A DNA stretch of 64,000 nucleotides, taken from assembly GCF_004000785.1 (NCBI RefSeq), contig NZ_BILX01000007.1, positions 1-64,000 on the forward strand, in the 5' to 3' direction. The stretch's first letter is position 1. Every line of letters begins with the position of its first letter. Source of the stretch: Paenibacillus ehimensis NBRC 15659. GTDB taxonomy: Bacteria; Bacillota; Bacilli; Paenibacillales; NBRC-103111. The notes under the pieces were generated by a model. The model was not told the DNA's origin and searched no databases. It saw nothing but the letters and a program-made list of their open reading frames with translations. Both the position numbers and the translations under genes were made by a program. Below, piece by piece: positions 8,937 through 16,064 of the stretch.

Positions 8937-9453
8937 ATTCGTTCAAATACGCGTTCAGCATCCAGACATGCTTTTCCAGACGCGTCTTCAGCTCCAGCAG
9001 CATATCGTGGGTGCCTTCGTCCCCCTCCTGCTCCGCAAGCTCCATCGCTTCGCCCGTTTCTTCGATCACCATCGTGAAGTCGTCGCGCAGGCACTGCACC
9101 ATGTCGCCGGCCGAATCGAACGGCTCGTGCTCCTTGATCGTGGCTGCCGCGGCGATCTCTTTCGTCGTCGACACCGGCTGGCCTCCGACCGACAGCAGCC
9201 GCTCCGCGAGCTGATCCATCGTCAGAGCCGCTTCTTCGTACAGCTCCTCGAATTTCACGTGCAGCGCATAGAAATTCGGACCCTTCACATACCAATGATG
9301 CTGGTGAATTTTGATATGGAGCACGGCCCAGTTGGCGACCTGCCGATTGAGGAGGGCATGCAGCCCGTTTGTTTTTTTCGTATCCTTCGCGTTTTTGGCC
9401 GACTTGGCTTCTGCCGCTTTCGTTTCCTTTTCCTTCTCCATTACGTTAGCCAT
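8935..9453 (-). CDS. dps: Dps-family DNA-protecting ferritin-like protein
   Basis: 172-aa Dps protein: a 12-mer ferritin-like shell that oxidises and stores iron and protects DNA in stress. After a Lys/Ala/Glu-rich tail of about 27 residues, which could bind DNA, the ferritin fold begins: NRQVANWAVLHIKIHQHHWYV carries the inter-subunit ferroxidase His residues, and FEELYEEAALTMDQLAERLLSVGG carries the acidic partners. GGAGGTACTATC precedes ATG 9453. A SigB-type promoter lies upstream on the minus strand (9498-9524), which fits the stress role of Dps in Bacillales. Full length, no defect seen. Confidence 0.93.
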   Translation of the reverse strand: MANVMEKEKETKAAEAKSAKNAKDTKKTNGLHALLNRQVANWAVLHIKIHQHHWYVKGPNFYALHVKFEELYEEAALTMDQLAERLLSVGGQPVSTTKEIAAAATIKEHEPFDSAGDMVQCLRDDFTMVIEETGEAMELAEQEGDEGTHDMLLELKTRLEKHVWMLNAYLNE

Positions 9454-9497
9454 GATAGTACCTCCGTTTCGTCATGTGTTGTCCTGCCTGTGCCTTC

Positions 9498-9524
9498 TTA
9501 CCCCGCCGCTGCGGCAGATGAAAC
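9498..9524 (-). promoter_or_regulatory. SigB-type promoter upstream of dps
   Basis: On the minus strand GTTTCA and GGGTAA are separated by 15 bp, close to the SigB consensus GTTTAA-N12-15-GGGTAT. It lies about 45 bp upstream of the dps start codon. Confidence 0.65.
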
Positions 9525-9551
9525 ATGGACAAGACCGGCTTCGAAGCGCCG

Positions 9552-9577
9552 GTTTCAAGCCGGACCGTGCCGGGTAA
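9552..9577 (+). promoter_or_regulatory. SigB-type promoter upstream of the DUF948 gene
   Basis: GTTTCA (9552-9557), 14 bp, GGGTAA (9572-9577), 57 bp before the start codon at 9634. It is one of five near-identical SigB-like promoters around sigB. Confidence 0.7.
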
Positions 9578-9633
9578 GAACATTCCAAGCTAGGCGCGAA
9601 CCGCATTCATGAAAAGTGGAGGAGATGAACGAT

Positions 9634-10116
9634 ATGATTATTGAAATCAGTGTAGCCGTCATTGCGCTGGCCTTCGCGGCGTTGGTCGTCTTTTTGATCA
9701 TGACTCTGCGTTCCTTGTCAACCGTGCTGACGCAGACCAACGAGACGATCCGGGAGCTGCAGCAGCAGGTGAACGGAATCAGCAAAGAAGCGACGGAGGT
9801 GCTGCGGCATACGAACGAAGTGACCGTCGATGTCCGCAACAAGCTGCACTCGATCGATTCGGTCGTCTACTCCGTCAAAAATATCGGCGATGCGGTACAG
9901 GAGATCACCTCTTCGATCAAGCAAGCCTCTGCCTCGGTAGCCGGGAGCATCCGTACCAAGGTGGTGAAGGAACGGCCGGCAGCCGCAGGCGGGCCCGGCA
10001 AGGATAAGGTCGCGACGGTCATGCAGGCGGTGCCCGTAGCGATCGAGCTATGGCAGGCGTTCCGCAGCCGCAAGCCGCAAGCGGGGCGGCGGCAGGCCTA
10101 TCCGCAGCGGACCTGA
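9634..10116 (+). CDS. DUF948 (YtxG-like) general stress membrane protein
   Basis: 160-aa protein with a single N-terminal transmembrane segment (IIEISVAVIALAFAALVVF and on), then a heptad-rich coiled coil (residues about 30-110, QTNETIRELQQQVNGISKEA), as in DUF948 proteins such as B. subtilis YtxG. The C-terminus is Arg/Lys-rich. The start ATG 9634 lies 9 bp after GGAGGAG; the ATG at 9625 would touch the ribosome site. Molecular function is unknown; YtxG is SigB-controlled in Bacillus, and here too a SigB-type promoter precedes the gene. Confidence 0.85.
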   Translation: MIIEISVAVIALAFAALVVFLIMTLRSLSTVLTQTNETIRELQQQVNGISKEATEVLRHTNEVTVDVRNKLHSIDSVVYSVKNIGDAVQEITSSIKQASASVAGSIRTKVVKERPAAAGGPGKDKVATVMQAVPVAIELWQAFRSRKPQAGRRQAYPQRT

Positions 10117-10157
10117 ACCGGGGCTCGGCCCCAGCCTCAGGAAATTTGGCCAGCTCT

Positions 10158-10183
10158 GTTTCAAGCGTCCGGCCCCGGGGTAA
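10158..10183 (+). promoter_or_regulatory. SigB-type promoter of the rsbV-rsbW-sigB operon
   Basis: GTTTCA (10158-10163), 14 bp, GGGTAA (10178-10183), 74 bp before rsbV. This predicts positive autoregulation of sigB, as known in Bacillus. Confidence 0.7.
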
Positions 10184-10257
10184 ATAACATACAAATTCGA
10201 GAATGCAGCACGGCTCTTGGAGCAGACAAGCTGCGAACGGGGAGGAACCACGCGGGT

Positions 10258-10614
10258 ATGATGAATAAACCACAATCGTTTCATGTCGACACGCAACGAA
10301 CCGAACACGCCAATACCGTATATTTGCACGGCGAGCTCGATTTATCCAAAGTCTCGGATTTGCGCTGCGCGCTGGATACGTTCATCGTGGATACGAACCG
10401 CAAGCTCGTGCTGAACCTGAACGGTCTGCACTATATTGACAGCACCGGCATCGGTGTGATTGTATCGGTATTAAAAGCCCGGGACGTGCTGAAAGCGCCT
10501 TTCGAGGTGCAGGAGATTCCGCCGAAAATCAAGCGGCTGTTCGATCTGACGGGCATCACCCCGTTCCTGCAGCCGAGCGAGGCCGCCGGGAAGTCCCAAG
10601 CACGCGTTCATTAA
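10258..10614 (+). CDS. rsbV: Anti-anti-sigma factor RsbV
   Basis: 118-aa STAS-domain protein that, when dephosphorylated, captures the anti-sigma kinase RsbW and so frees SigB. The phosphorylatable serine is S62 in YIDSTGIGVIVS, the STAS signature. The first two codons are both ATG; GGGGAGG lies 12 bp before the first. It is the first gene of rsbV-rsbW-sigB, 27 bp ahead of rsbW, behind a SigB-type promoter. No rsbU phosphatase or RsbR-type stressosome genes are beside it, so the upstream signalling proteins must be elsewhere. Neighbours fix the assignment against the paralogue SpoIIAA. Confidence 0.93.
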   Translation: MMNKPQSFHVDTQRTEHANTVYLHGELDLSKVSDLRCALDTFIVDTNRKLVLNLNGLHYIDSTGIGVIVSVLKARDVLKAPFEVQEIPPKIKRLFDLTGITPFLQPSEAAGKSQARVH

Positions 10615-10641
10615 CGGATAGGAAAGGAAAGAAGAGACCGT

Positions 10642-11091
10642 ATGAAACCCGAATCCCATGTTGTTAGTCTCACTGTGCCTGCGGAAGCGGAATTTATCGA
10701 CCTGGTCCGCTTGACGCTTTACGGCATCAGCTCCAAGCTCGGCTTCTCTTACGAGGAAATCGAGGATATGAAGGTGGCCGTCGCCGAAGCGTGCAACAAT
10801 GCGGTGGTTCATGCCTATGAACCGGGCAGTCCGGGTGTGATGGAGGTCCGCTTCGAGCGAATCGAGGACGGGCTCCGGATTGTGGTCAAGGATCAGGGGC
10901 CGAGCTTCGATTATGCGGAGAAGGCGCGGCGGGCCGGATCGCTGCACGATAAATCGCTGAATGACATCAATGTAGGAGGCCTCGGGATTTATTTGATGCA
11001 GGCGCTCATGGACGATGTCGAGGTCAAGACGGGCACCGGCACGGAGGTCATCCTGACCAAGCGGGTGTGCAGGAGCGAGGAAATGGTATGA
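10642..11091 (+). CDS. rsbW: Anti-sigma-B factor / serine kinase RsbW
   Basis: 149-aa GHKL-type kinase that holds SigB inactive and phosphorylates RsbV. The ATP-binding N-box is EACNNAVVHAY (residues about 50-60), the G1 box VKDQGPSFD and the G2 box NVGGLGIYLM. Length is that of the family (about 150-160). The stop codon overlaps the sigB start as ATGA, a translational coupling typical for a regulator and its sigma factor made in fixed ratio. SpoIIAB is the alternative family member but would stand with SpoIIAA and SigF. Confidence 0.93.
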   Translation: MKPESHVVSLTVPAEAEFIDLVRLTLYGISSKLGFSYEEIEDMKVAVAEACNNAVVHAYEPGSPGVMEVRFERIEDGLRIVVKDQGPSFDYAEKARRAGSLHDKSLNDINVGGLGIYLMQALMDDVEVKTGTGTEVILTKRVCRSEEMV

Positions 11092-11876
11092 AAATTAATT
11101 CGGAGCGATTTGCCAATGCGAGTGCCGAGGAGCTCATCGTAAGGTATCAAGAAACCGGCTGCAACGAAACGGCTACGGTTCTGCTGCAGGAGTACGAGCC
11201 TATGGTCAAGATGGCGGCCGGCAAAATGTCACGCAATCGCCCCGATTTGTTCGAAGACCTGTACCAAGTGGGGCAAATGTCGGTATTGAAGCTGCTGAAG
11301 CAGTTCGATCTGTCGATGGGCGTGCAGTTTGAAGCCTATATGATGAAAAGCGTCATCGGCCATATGAAAAATTATTTGCGCGACAAATCGTGGTATGTCC
11401 AGGTTCCGAGACGAATCAAGGAAAAAGGCAACCAGATTCAGCAGGTGGTGGACATGCTCACGGTCAAGCTGGAGCGCTCCCCCAATATCGATGAAATCGC
11501 CGCGGAGATGGAGCTGTCGGTCGAGGAAACGATTGAAATTCTTGCCGGACGCGATTATTATCACTATGTCTCGCTGGATACTCCGCTATCCACGGACGAT
11601 AACGGATCGACGATCGGCGACGTGATCGGCAGCCCGAGCGACGCCTACCAGCGGGTGGAGAACCGCCTCGCCTTGCAAGAGGCGCTGGTTCATTTGAAGC
11701 CGGAGGAGCAGCAGGTGCTGCACCTCGCCTATGTGGAAGGCCAATCGCAGCGGACGATTGCGAACCAGCTCGGCGTATCGCAGATGAGCGTGTCGCGCAT
11801 CCAGAAGCGGGCCCTCGACAAGCTGAAAAATTATTTTACCGAGCCGGGAGCCGGCGATATCGGTTTTGGTTCATAG
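11088..11876 (+). CDS. sigB: RNA polymerase sigma factor SigB
   Basis: 262-aa group-3 sigma-70 factor for general stress. Region 2 includes DLYQVGQMSVLKLLKQFD and FEAYMMKSVIGHMKNYLRD; region 3 follows (VPRRIKEKGNQIQQVVD); region 4 holds the helix-turn-helix SQRTIANQLGVSQMSVSRIQ. The ATG at 11088 overlaps the rsbW stop; an upstream GTG at 11067 lies before the ribosome site GGAGCGAGG and is less likely. The operon lacks rsbX or other downstream regulators and ends in a strong terminator. Five SigB-type promoters within 7 kb indicate local targets. Confidence 0.93.
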   Translation: MKINSERFANASAEELIVRYQETGCNETATVLLQEYEPMVKMAAGKMSRNRPDLFEDLYQVGQMSVLKLLKQFDLSMGVQFEAYMMKSVIGHMKNYLRDKSWYVQVPRRIKEKGNQIQQVVDMLTVKLERSPNIDEIAAEMELSVEETIEILAGRDYYHYVSLDTPLSTDDNGSTIGDVIGSPSDAYQRVENRLALQEALVHLKPEEQQVLHLAYVEGQSQRTIANQLGVSQMSVSRIQKRALDKLKNYFTEPGAGDIGFGS

Positions 11877-11910
11877 ACTCGCCCTTTGCAGCTAAGGGCG
11901 AGTTTTTTCG
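11877..11910. terminator. Terminator between sigB and the convergent PNPOx-like gene
   Basis: Arms ACTCGCCCTT (11877-11886) and AAGGGCGAGT (11894-11903), then a T-run. The stop codon of the minus-strand gene lies inside the hairpin. Confidence 0.85.
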
Positions 11911-12500
11911 TTAGCGCTCCGTCCGTCCTCGAAGGGAGCGGATTCTGCGATCCGCCGGCCGAGCGGCGTCGGGATGCCGTCCATGCTCACGGCGTTTTTG
12001 CCGCGCCAGTACTCGTTCAACTCGTCGTCGCTTTTGGACGCCGCCCACCGCTGCAGCGTGTCGCGTTCCCGCTCATACGTATAGAAGGGAACGCTGAACC
12101 CGCAGGAGGTTTTCACGGCGTGAACGTCGACGCCGATGATTTGCCGGGCTCCGGGCAGAAGCTCGAAGCGGGGCGCCCACAATTCCCAGTCGGCGGTCCC
12201 GGGAAGGATGACGCGGCCCTTTCCGTACAGCCTCAAGATGAGGGGAGGCCCCTCGAACGCAACGAACATCAGCGTAATCCGGTTATTTTCCTCCAAGTGC
12301 GCGCTCGTTTCGTTCCCGCTGCCGGTCAAATCCAAATAGCCCACCTCGGTCGGCGAAACGATGCGAAATACATCGTGCCCCTTGGGCGAGAGATTCACAT
12401 GGCCATCCGCCTGCAGCGGGGCAGACCCGACGAAGAAGATGCGCTGCTTGCGAATAAACGCCTCATGCTCGGGAAGCAGGGCCGGAAACAGTTTTCCCAT
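11892..12500 (-). CDS. Pyridoxamine 5'-phosphate oxidase-like flavoprotein
   Basis: 202-aa protein of the PNPOx-like split-barrel FMN-binding superfamily. The start MGKLFPALLPEHEAFIRKQRIFFVGSA is typical: a short helix, then the first barrel strand; VNLSPKGHDVFRIVSPTEV and YLDLTGSGNETSAHLEENNRITLMF match the conserved core around the flavin. Residues 150-202 include a WAASKSDDELNEYW segment. ATG 12500 follows AAAGGGG; the frame continues upstream to 12581 without a ribosome site. The reaction is unknown: most such proteins are flavin or F420 oxidoreductases, not true pyridoxine oxidases. Single gene, convergent with sigB. Confidence 0.85.
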   Translation of the reverse strand: MGKLFPALLPEHEAFIRKQRIFFVGSAPLQADGHVNLSPKGHDVFRIVSPTEVGYLDLTGSGNETSAHLEENNRITLMFVAFEGPPLILRLYGKGRVILPGTADWELWAPRFELLPGARQIIGVDVHAVKTSCGFSVPFYTYERERDTLQRWAASKSDDELNEYWRGKNAVSMDGIPTPLGRRIAESAPFEDGRSANEKTRP

Positions 12501-12660
12501 ACGGTTGAACCCCTTTCCTTTATTGCCAAGTCTTGTTGTGTAATAGTATGCGCGCTTAGGCCTTGTTTGGGAAATATGCATTACATATTCCGCTTATAGG
12601 GAATGCCTATCGTTCTTGGGACGCGGGCCGGGCAATAGCCGCGGCCGCTTGCGCACGGCC

Positions 12661-12686
12661 GTTTCAGGCGGACGGGCTGCGGGTAA
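12661..12686 (+). promoter_or_regulatory. SigB-type promoter upstream of the 105-aa gene
   Basis: GTTTCA (12661-12666), 14 bp, GGGTAA (12681-12686), 49 bp before ATG 12736. Confidence 0.7.
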
Positions 12687-12735
12687 TAATGCTTAAGCAA
12701 CACTTCCTATTCCCAGGATAAAGGCGGTGAAGGTC

Positions 12736-13053
12736 ATGAAGGTCAAACACAGCATCAAATGTCACGGAAGCGAAGTGCTGGTTCGCGAGGAAGGCGGGAA
12801 GTACCATTTGTCCATTCAGGCTGCAGCTAATCCGCTGGGATCCGGCAACGTATTGGAAACGTTTTCAGATAAAGAAGAGGCGATTAGAGCAGCCGAGCAA
12901 TTCTGCAAAATGCTGACGGCGGCCAAAGAGCACGGGTATTACTTGGACAACGGGCATTTTGTAAAGCCGGAGCGGGAGAGGATTCCGGTTGCCTTCTGTT
13001 TAAAGGAGCATCTTACGGAAGAATTATGGATCGCGCATCTGAACCGGGGCTGA
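12736..13053 (+). CDS. Small conserved-type hypothetical protein under a SigB-type promoter
   Basis: 105-aa soluble protein, no signal or membrane segment; I do not recognise the family. The first half is strand-rich and charged (HSIKCHGSEVLVREEGGKYHL), the middle has a helix DKEEAIRAAEQFCKMLTAAKEHGYYLDNG, and the end is FCLKEHLTEELWIAHLNRG. The frame begins with GTG at 12727, but ATG 12736 stands after GGCGGTGAAGG and is preferred. The SigB-type promoter at 12661-12686 and terminator right after the stop make it a one-gene transcript, probably a general-stress protein (inference). Confidence 0.75.
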   Translation: MKVKHSIKCHGSEVLVREEGGKYHLSIQAAANPLGSGNVLETFSDKEEAIRAAEQFCKMLTAAKEHGYYLDNGHFVKPERERIPVAFCLKEHLTEELWIAHLNRG

Positions 13054-13066
13054 CGGCCCCGGTTTT
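13042..13066 (+). terminator. Terminator of the 105-aa gene
   Basis: AACCGGGGC and GGCCCCGGTT arms with a short loop, then TTTTGCTTT; the stop codon lies in the loop. Confidence 0.8.
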
Positions 13067-13083
13067 GCTTTGCCGGCATTAGG

Positions 13084-13765
13084 CTAGCTTAGATAGAGGA
13101 AATAAACGCACATGATGCCCGCATCCGCGAAGCTGTGGCTCAGAACGGAGCCGGTCAGCGAGGCATGGCGGAGCCGCATCCACCCCCAGAAAAGCCCGGC
13201 CGCGAAGACGGGGAGCACCAGCACGATATTCCAAGGGCGCTCGAAGATCGGCATGATCGACAACACATGGTACAGGCTGTAGAACAAGGAGGTCAGAAAG
13301 ACGGCCATGGCTGGACGAACCCTGGCGTCCGTCAGCTTCCGCAGCATATATCCTCTCCAGTACGCTTCCTCCAGCAGCGGGTTCAACACCAGCAGCACCA
13401 GCACCAGCCACATCATATGCTCCCCCGTAAAATGCCACTCCTGCTAGCTCTTTTAACCGTGGAATATTCAGAAGTAACGGGTGAAATTGGACGGCAGCGG
13501 TAACGATTGCCCCGAGAAACACCGCGCCCGAGCCGATGCCCAGAAGGATATCGCTCTTAGTCCGCGGCCGCTTCCGATCGGTCTGAAACCGGGAATCGGC
13601 GCAGGCTCCCGCTCGGCGGCGGAGAACGAAGCTTCCCAAGGGAACCAGCAGCAGCCAGCCGTAAAACAAAACGAACGTGAGAGGGACGCTGCGCATCCCC
13701 TGCAGTCCGGCCGCAATCATGATCGTCGGGCCAAGGAATAAAATTGCAAGCTTGAATCGGTCCAT
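13084..13765 (-). pseudogene. CPBP-family intramembrane protease, split by a frameshift
   Basis: Two frames together encode one CPBP (CAAX protease/bacteriocin-processing) membrane protein of about 226 aa. The N-terminal frame from ATG 13765 (MDRFKLAILFLGPTIMI) runs to about 13427; the C-terminal frame then carries the protease motifs: EEAYWRG (EExxxR, motif 1), FYSLYH (motif 2) and SHSFADAG (motif 3). The switch falls in a run of five C at 13422-13426; four would restore the frame. So this is either a recent one-base insertion or a sequencing error. A separate start at 13416 would give only the 110-aa catalytic part. It is divergent from the XRE gene across an inverted repeat. Confidence 0.75.
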
Positions 13766-13826
13766 ATCTGTCACCCTTCTGCTCCAGTTTCACCGTCCAT
13801 CATAAACGGCGCAGCTTGTCCACGAC

Positions 13827-13850
13827 GAGTACTAACTTAAGCTAGTACTC
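13827..13850. promoter_or_regulatory. Inverted repeat, possible operator
   Basis: Perfect 8-bp arms GAGTACTA and TAGTACTC around an 8-bp centre that contains CTTAAG. It lies between the divergent CPBP protease and XRE regulator genes; no T-run follows, so it is more likely a protein-binding site than a terminator. Confidence 0.4.
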
Positions 13851-13960
13851 CTATAGGATGCCCCGTAAGGAGGATTAGGCTTTTCACGGCGGCACTCTAC
13901 GGAGCGTTTATTGAGCAGGGCCTGCTTAACCGATATTCTAACTATGGGGGGGGGAAGCAT

Positions 13961-14572
13961 GTGGATTGCAATAAAGTGGGAGGGCTCATTCTGAGTCTTC
14001 GTAAAGAGAAAAACATGACGCAGAAGGACCTGGCCGAGCTTATGAATATCAGCGACAAGACGATTTCGAAATGGGAACGCGGTTTAGGGTGTCCCGATGT
14101 GTCCTTGCTTGGCGAGCTATCCAAAATATTAGGAGTCCATATTGAGAAGCTTTTATCGGGGGAGTTAAATCCGAATGAACAGGACAGAGGGAATATGAAT
14201 CAAATCAGATTTTACGCATGTCAAAGCTGCGGGAATGTTATGACCAGCACGGGGGCCACAAGCATTTCATGCTGCGGCCGACTTTTGAAGGAATTGCTTC
14301 CAAAGCCGGAGAACGAAGAACACAAAATCACCGTTGATGCGATTGAAGATGATTACTTTATTACCATTCCACATGAAATGAGCAGAGATCATTATATCTC
14401 GTTTGTTGCTTATATCTCTTATGACAGGCTGCTGTTCATGAAATTGTACCCGGAACAAAGCGCAGAATTACGTTTCCCCCAAATGCACGGCGGAACGCTA
14501 TATACGTATTGCACCCGTCACGGATTATGGAAACATGAGAAATTGAGAAAGGGAACAAGGAGGGTTACCTGA
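13961..14572 (+). CDS. XRE-family regulator with C-terminal Cys-rich domain
   Basis: 203-aa protein with an N-terminal helix-turn-helix of XRE type (residues about 6-62: MTQKDLAELMNISDKTISKWERG, then VSLLGELSKILGV). The middle has a zinc-ribbon or desulfoferrodoxin-like Cys set (FYACQSCGNVMTS and ISCCGRLL), and the end is a folded domain of unknown ligand (HEMSRDHYISFVAYISYDRLLF). The start is GTG 13961 after a G-rich ribosome site. The isochorismatase-like gene begins two bases after the stop, so the pair forms an operon; the regulator may sense metal or redox state (inference). Confidence 0.85.
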   Translation: MDCNKVGGLILSLRKEKNMTQKDLAELMNISDKTISKWERGLGCPDVSLLGELSKILGVHIEKLLSGELNPNEQDRGNMNQIRFYACQSCGNVMTSTGATSISCCGRLLKELLPKPENEEHKITVDAIEDDYFITIPHEMSRDHYISFVAYISYDRLLFMKLYPEQSAELRFPQMHGGTLYTYCTRHGLWKHEKLRKGTRRVT

Positions 14573-14573
14573 A

Positions 14574-15104
14574 ATGAAAAAAGCACTGCTTATTATCGAC
14601 ATGCAGGTTATGCCTTTTGTGTGGAAGGATTACGGCGGAAAAGCGATCTATCAAGAAGAACAACTGCTTGAAAATACAAAGCGCTTGATCGATAAAGCAA
14701 AGAAGGAAAATTCACCCGTTTTCTATATCATGTATACCGAGCCGGAGGGTTCTCTAAGGTCCGAGAATCAACCGCTATGGCAAGTACATCCACAGATCGC
14801 TCCCGCTGCACAAGATCATGTCATCATTAAACATCATGCGGACTCGTTTCTGGAGTCCGAGCTCCATGCGCAGCTGCGGGATCATGGTATCGGCACATTA
14901 GTGATGTGCGGCGTTCAAACCGAGTATTGCGTCGATACAACAGTGAAAAGCGCTTATTCGCGAGGTTATCAAGTAGAATTGGTAAAAGATTGCCATAGTA
15001 CCTACGATTCCGATGAATTGACGGCAGAACAAATCATAAACCATCACAATTGTATTCTTACTCAATTAGCCGCAATTGTTCACTCAAGCGATGTCCGGTT
15101 TTAA
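14574..15104 (+). CDS. Cysteine hydrolase, isochorismatase family
   Basis: 176-aa enzyme of the isochorismatase/nicotinamidase superfamily. The catalytic triad is visible: D9 in LLIIDMQ, K86 in VIIKHHADSF and C119 in GVQTEYCVDTTV, with the cis-peptide stretch GVQ. Length is normal for stand-alone cysteine hydrolases (about 170-190). The substrate cannot be told from sequence; nicotinamide, N-carbamoyl amides and others are used in the family. AGGAGGG lies 9 bp before ATG 14574, inside the end of the XRE regulator gene, with which it forms an operon. Confidence 0.9.
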   Translation: MKKALLIIDMQVMPFVWKDYGGKAIYQEEQLLENTKRLIDKAKKENSPVFYIMYTEPEGSLRSENQPLWQVHPQIAPAAQDHVIIKHHADSFLESELHAQLRDHGIGTLVMCGVQTEYCVDTTVKSAYSRGYQVELVKDCHSTYDSDELTAEQIINHHNCILTQLAAIVHSSDVRF

Positions 15105-15130
15105 AATCCGGCCAGGCGCAAAAAAACGAA

Positions 15131-15160
15131 CAAACTGTCCCTTCTACAAGAGACAGTTTG
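15131..15160. terminator. Hairpin terminator between convergent genes
   Basis: Perfect 9-bp arms CAAACTGTC and GACAGTTTG. On the minus strand it is followed by TTCGTTTTTTTG, so it mainly terminates the YtxH transcript; on the plus strand T's begin 11 bp later. Confidence 0.7.
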
Positions 15161-15200
15161 TATCGCAGCAGTTTTTGAGCCCGCTTATTTAGGCAATGCG

Positions 15201-15641
15201 CTATTGCTTCGATGCCGTTGAAGCTGCCGCGCGGTCGGCCTGATCGATCGCTTTATGGGACGTGCTCTGAGCGTTATCGAGGGCGCGGTGGCCGGCGGAT
15301 TGCGCTTTGTCCAGCTTCTCCTGCGTGGCCCCGGCCGCACGGTCAAGCGCTTGATGCGACGCCTCCGCAACGCGGTCGGTCATGTCGTGCGCTTTGTCCA
15401 CCAGTTGGCTGCCCTGCTCCCGTACCGTTTCGACGGTTTCGGAAGCTTTTTCCTTGCAGGCAGCCATCAGCTCCTGGCCTTTGGTCTGCAAGGTCTGCAT
15501 GGCGTCCATCAGGTCGCTGCGCAGCTCGCGTCCGGATTTCGGCGCCAGCAAGAGGGCGATCAGCGCCCCGGCGGCGCCACCGATCAACGTTCCGAGCAGC
15601 AGGTTGCTTTTGTTTTCATTGGCTGTATTTGCCGTAGTCAT
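15201..15641 (-). CDS. YtxH-family stress protein
   Basis: 146-aa YtxH-domain protein. Residues 12-34 form a Gly/Ala-rich membrane segment ending in APKSGRELR, the YtxH signature (LLGTLIGGAAGALIALLLAP). The rest is a long amphipathic helix with degenerate 11-residue LEA-like repeats rich in Ala, Asp and Lys (AHDMTDRVAEASHQALDRAAG). Role unknown; related B. subtilis proteins belong to the general stress set. AAAGGAGCGATGAAGC precedes the start. It lies 59 bp downstream of the GlsB-type gene and probably shares its SigB-type promoter. Confidence 0.85.
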   Translation of the reverse strand: MTTANTANENKSNLLLGTLIGGAAGALIALLLAPKSGRELRSDLMDAMQTLQTKGQELMAACKEKASETVETVREQGSQLVDKAHDMTDRVAEASHQALDRAAGATQEKLDKAQSAGHRALDNAQSTSHKAIDQADRAAASTASKQ

Positions 15642-15700
15642 GCTTCATCGCTCCTTTGCATTCGTTATTGGAATTCGCTAGAGACGGTGCGACGAGAAGC

Positions 15701-15961
15701 TTACGCTGCGCGGTTGCCGAGGCCTTTGGCTACGAGACCGAGCAGGAAGACGAACAACGCGGCGCCGATAATCGCCGGTACGACCGCGAAGCCGCCGATG
15801 ACGGGTCCCCAGGAACCGAGCAGCAGATAGCCGAGCCAAGCGCCTACGAACCCGGCGATCATGGAGCCGATCATGCCTCCCGGCATCGCTCCCGGCGCAA
15901 TAGCGGAACCGATCGCTCCGATCACAACCGCCATAATTAAGGTAATCAGCAAGCTTATCAT
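15701..15961 (-). CDS. GlsB/YeaQ/YmgE-family membrane protein
   Basis: 86-aa membrane protein, three hydrophobic helices with Gly-rich turns (AIAPGAMPGGMIGSMIAGFVGAWLG), matching the transglycosylase-associated GlsB/YeaQ/YmgE family despite its name without known enzyme activity. ATG 15961 is used because AAAGGAGC lies 10 bp upstream; the frame is open to 16036 but lacks a start signal there. The C-terminal VFLLGLVAKGLGNRAA is a third helix. A SigB-type promoter lies at 16009-16034, and these proteins are stress-induced in many bacteria. Confidence 0.88.
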   Translation of the reverse strand: MISLLITLIMAVVIGAIGSAIAPGAMPGGMIGSMIAGFVGAWLGYLLLGSWGPVIGGFAVVPAIIGAALFVFLLGLVAKGLGNRAA

Positions 15962-16008
15962 CTTCTTCACGCTCCTTTTGGAAGGTGGACTGACTGGCTT
16001 GCCTCTTT

Positions 16009-16034
16009 TTACCCGGGCACGGAAACGATGAAAC
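16009..16034 (-). promoter_or_regulatory. SigB-type promoter of the GlsB-type/YtxH pair
   Basis: On the minus strand GTTTCA, 14 bp, GGGTAA, 48 bp before ATG 15961. Confidence 0.7.
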
Positions 16035-16064
16035 AAACGGAGCGATAAGGAGCTGCCTCCGGGA

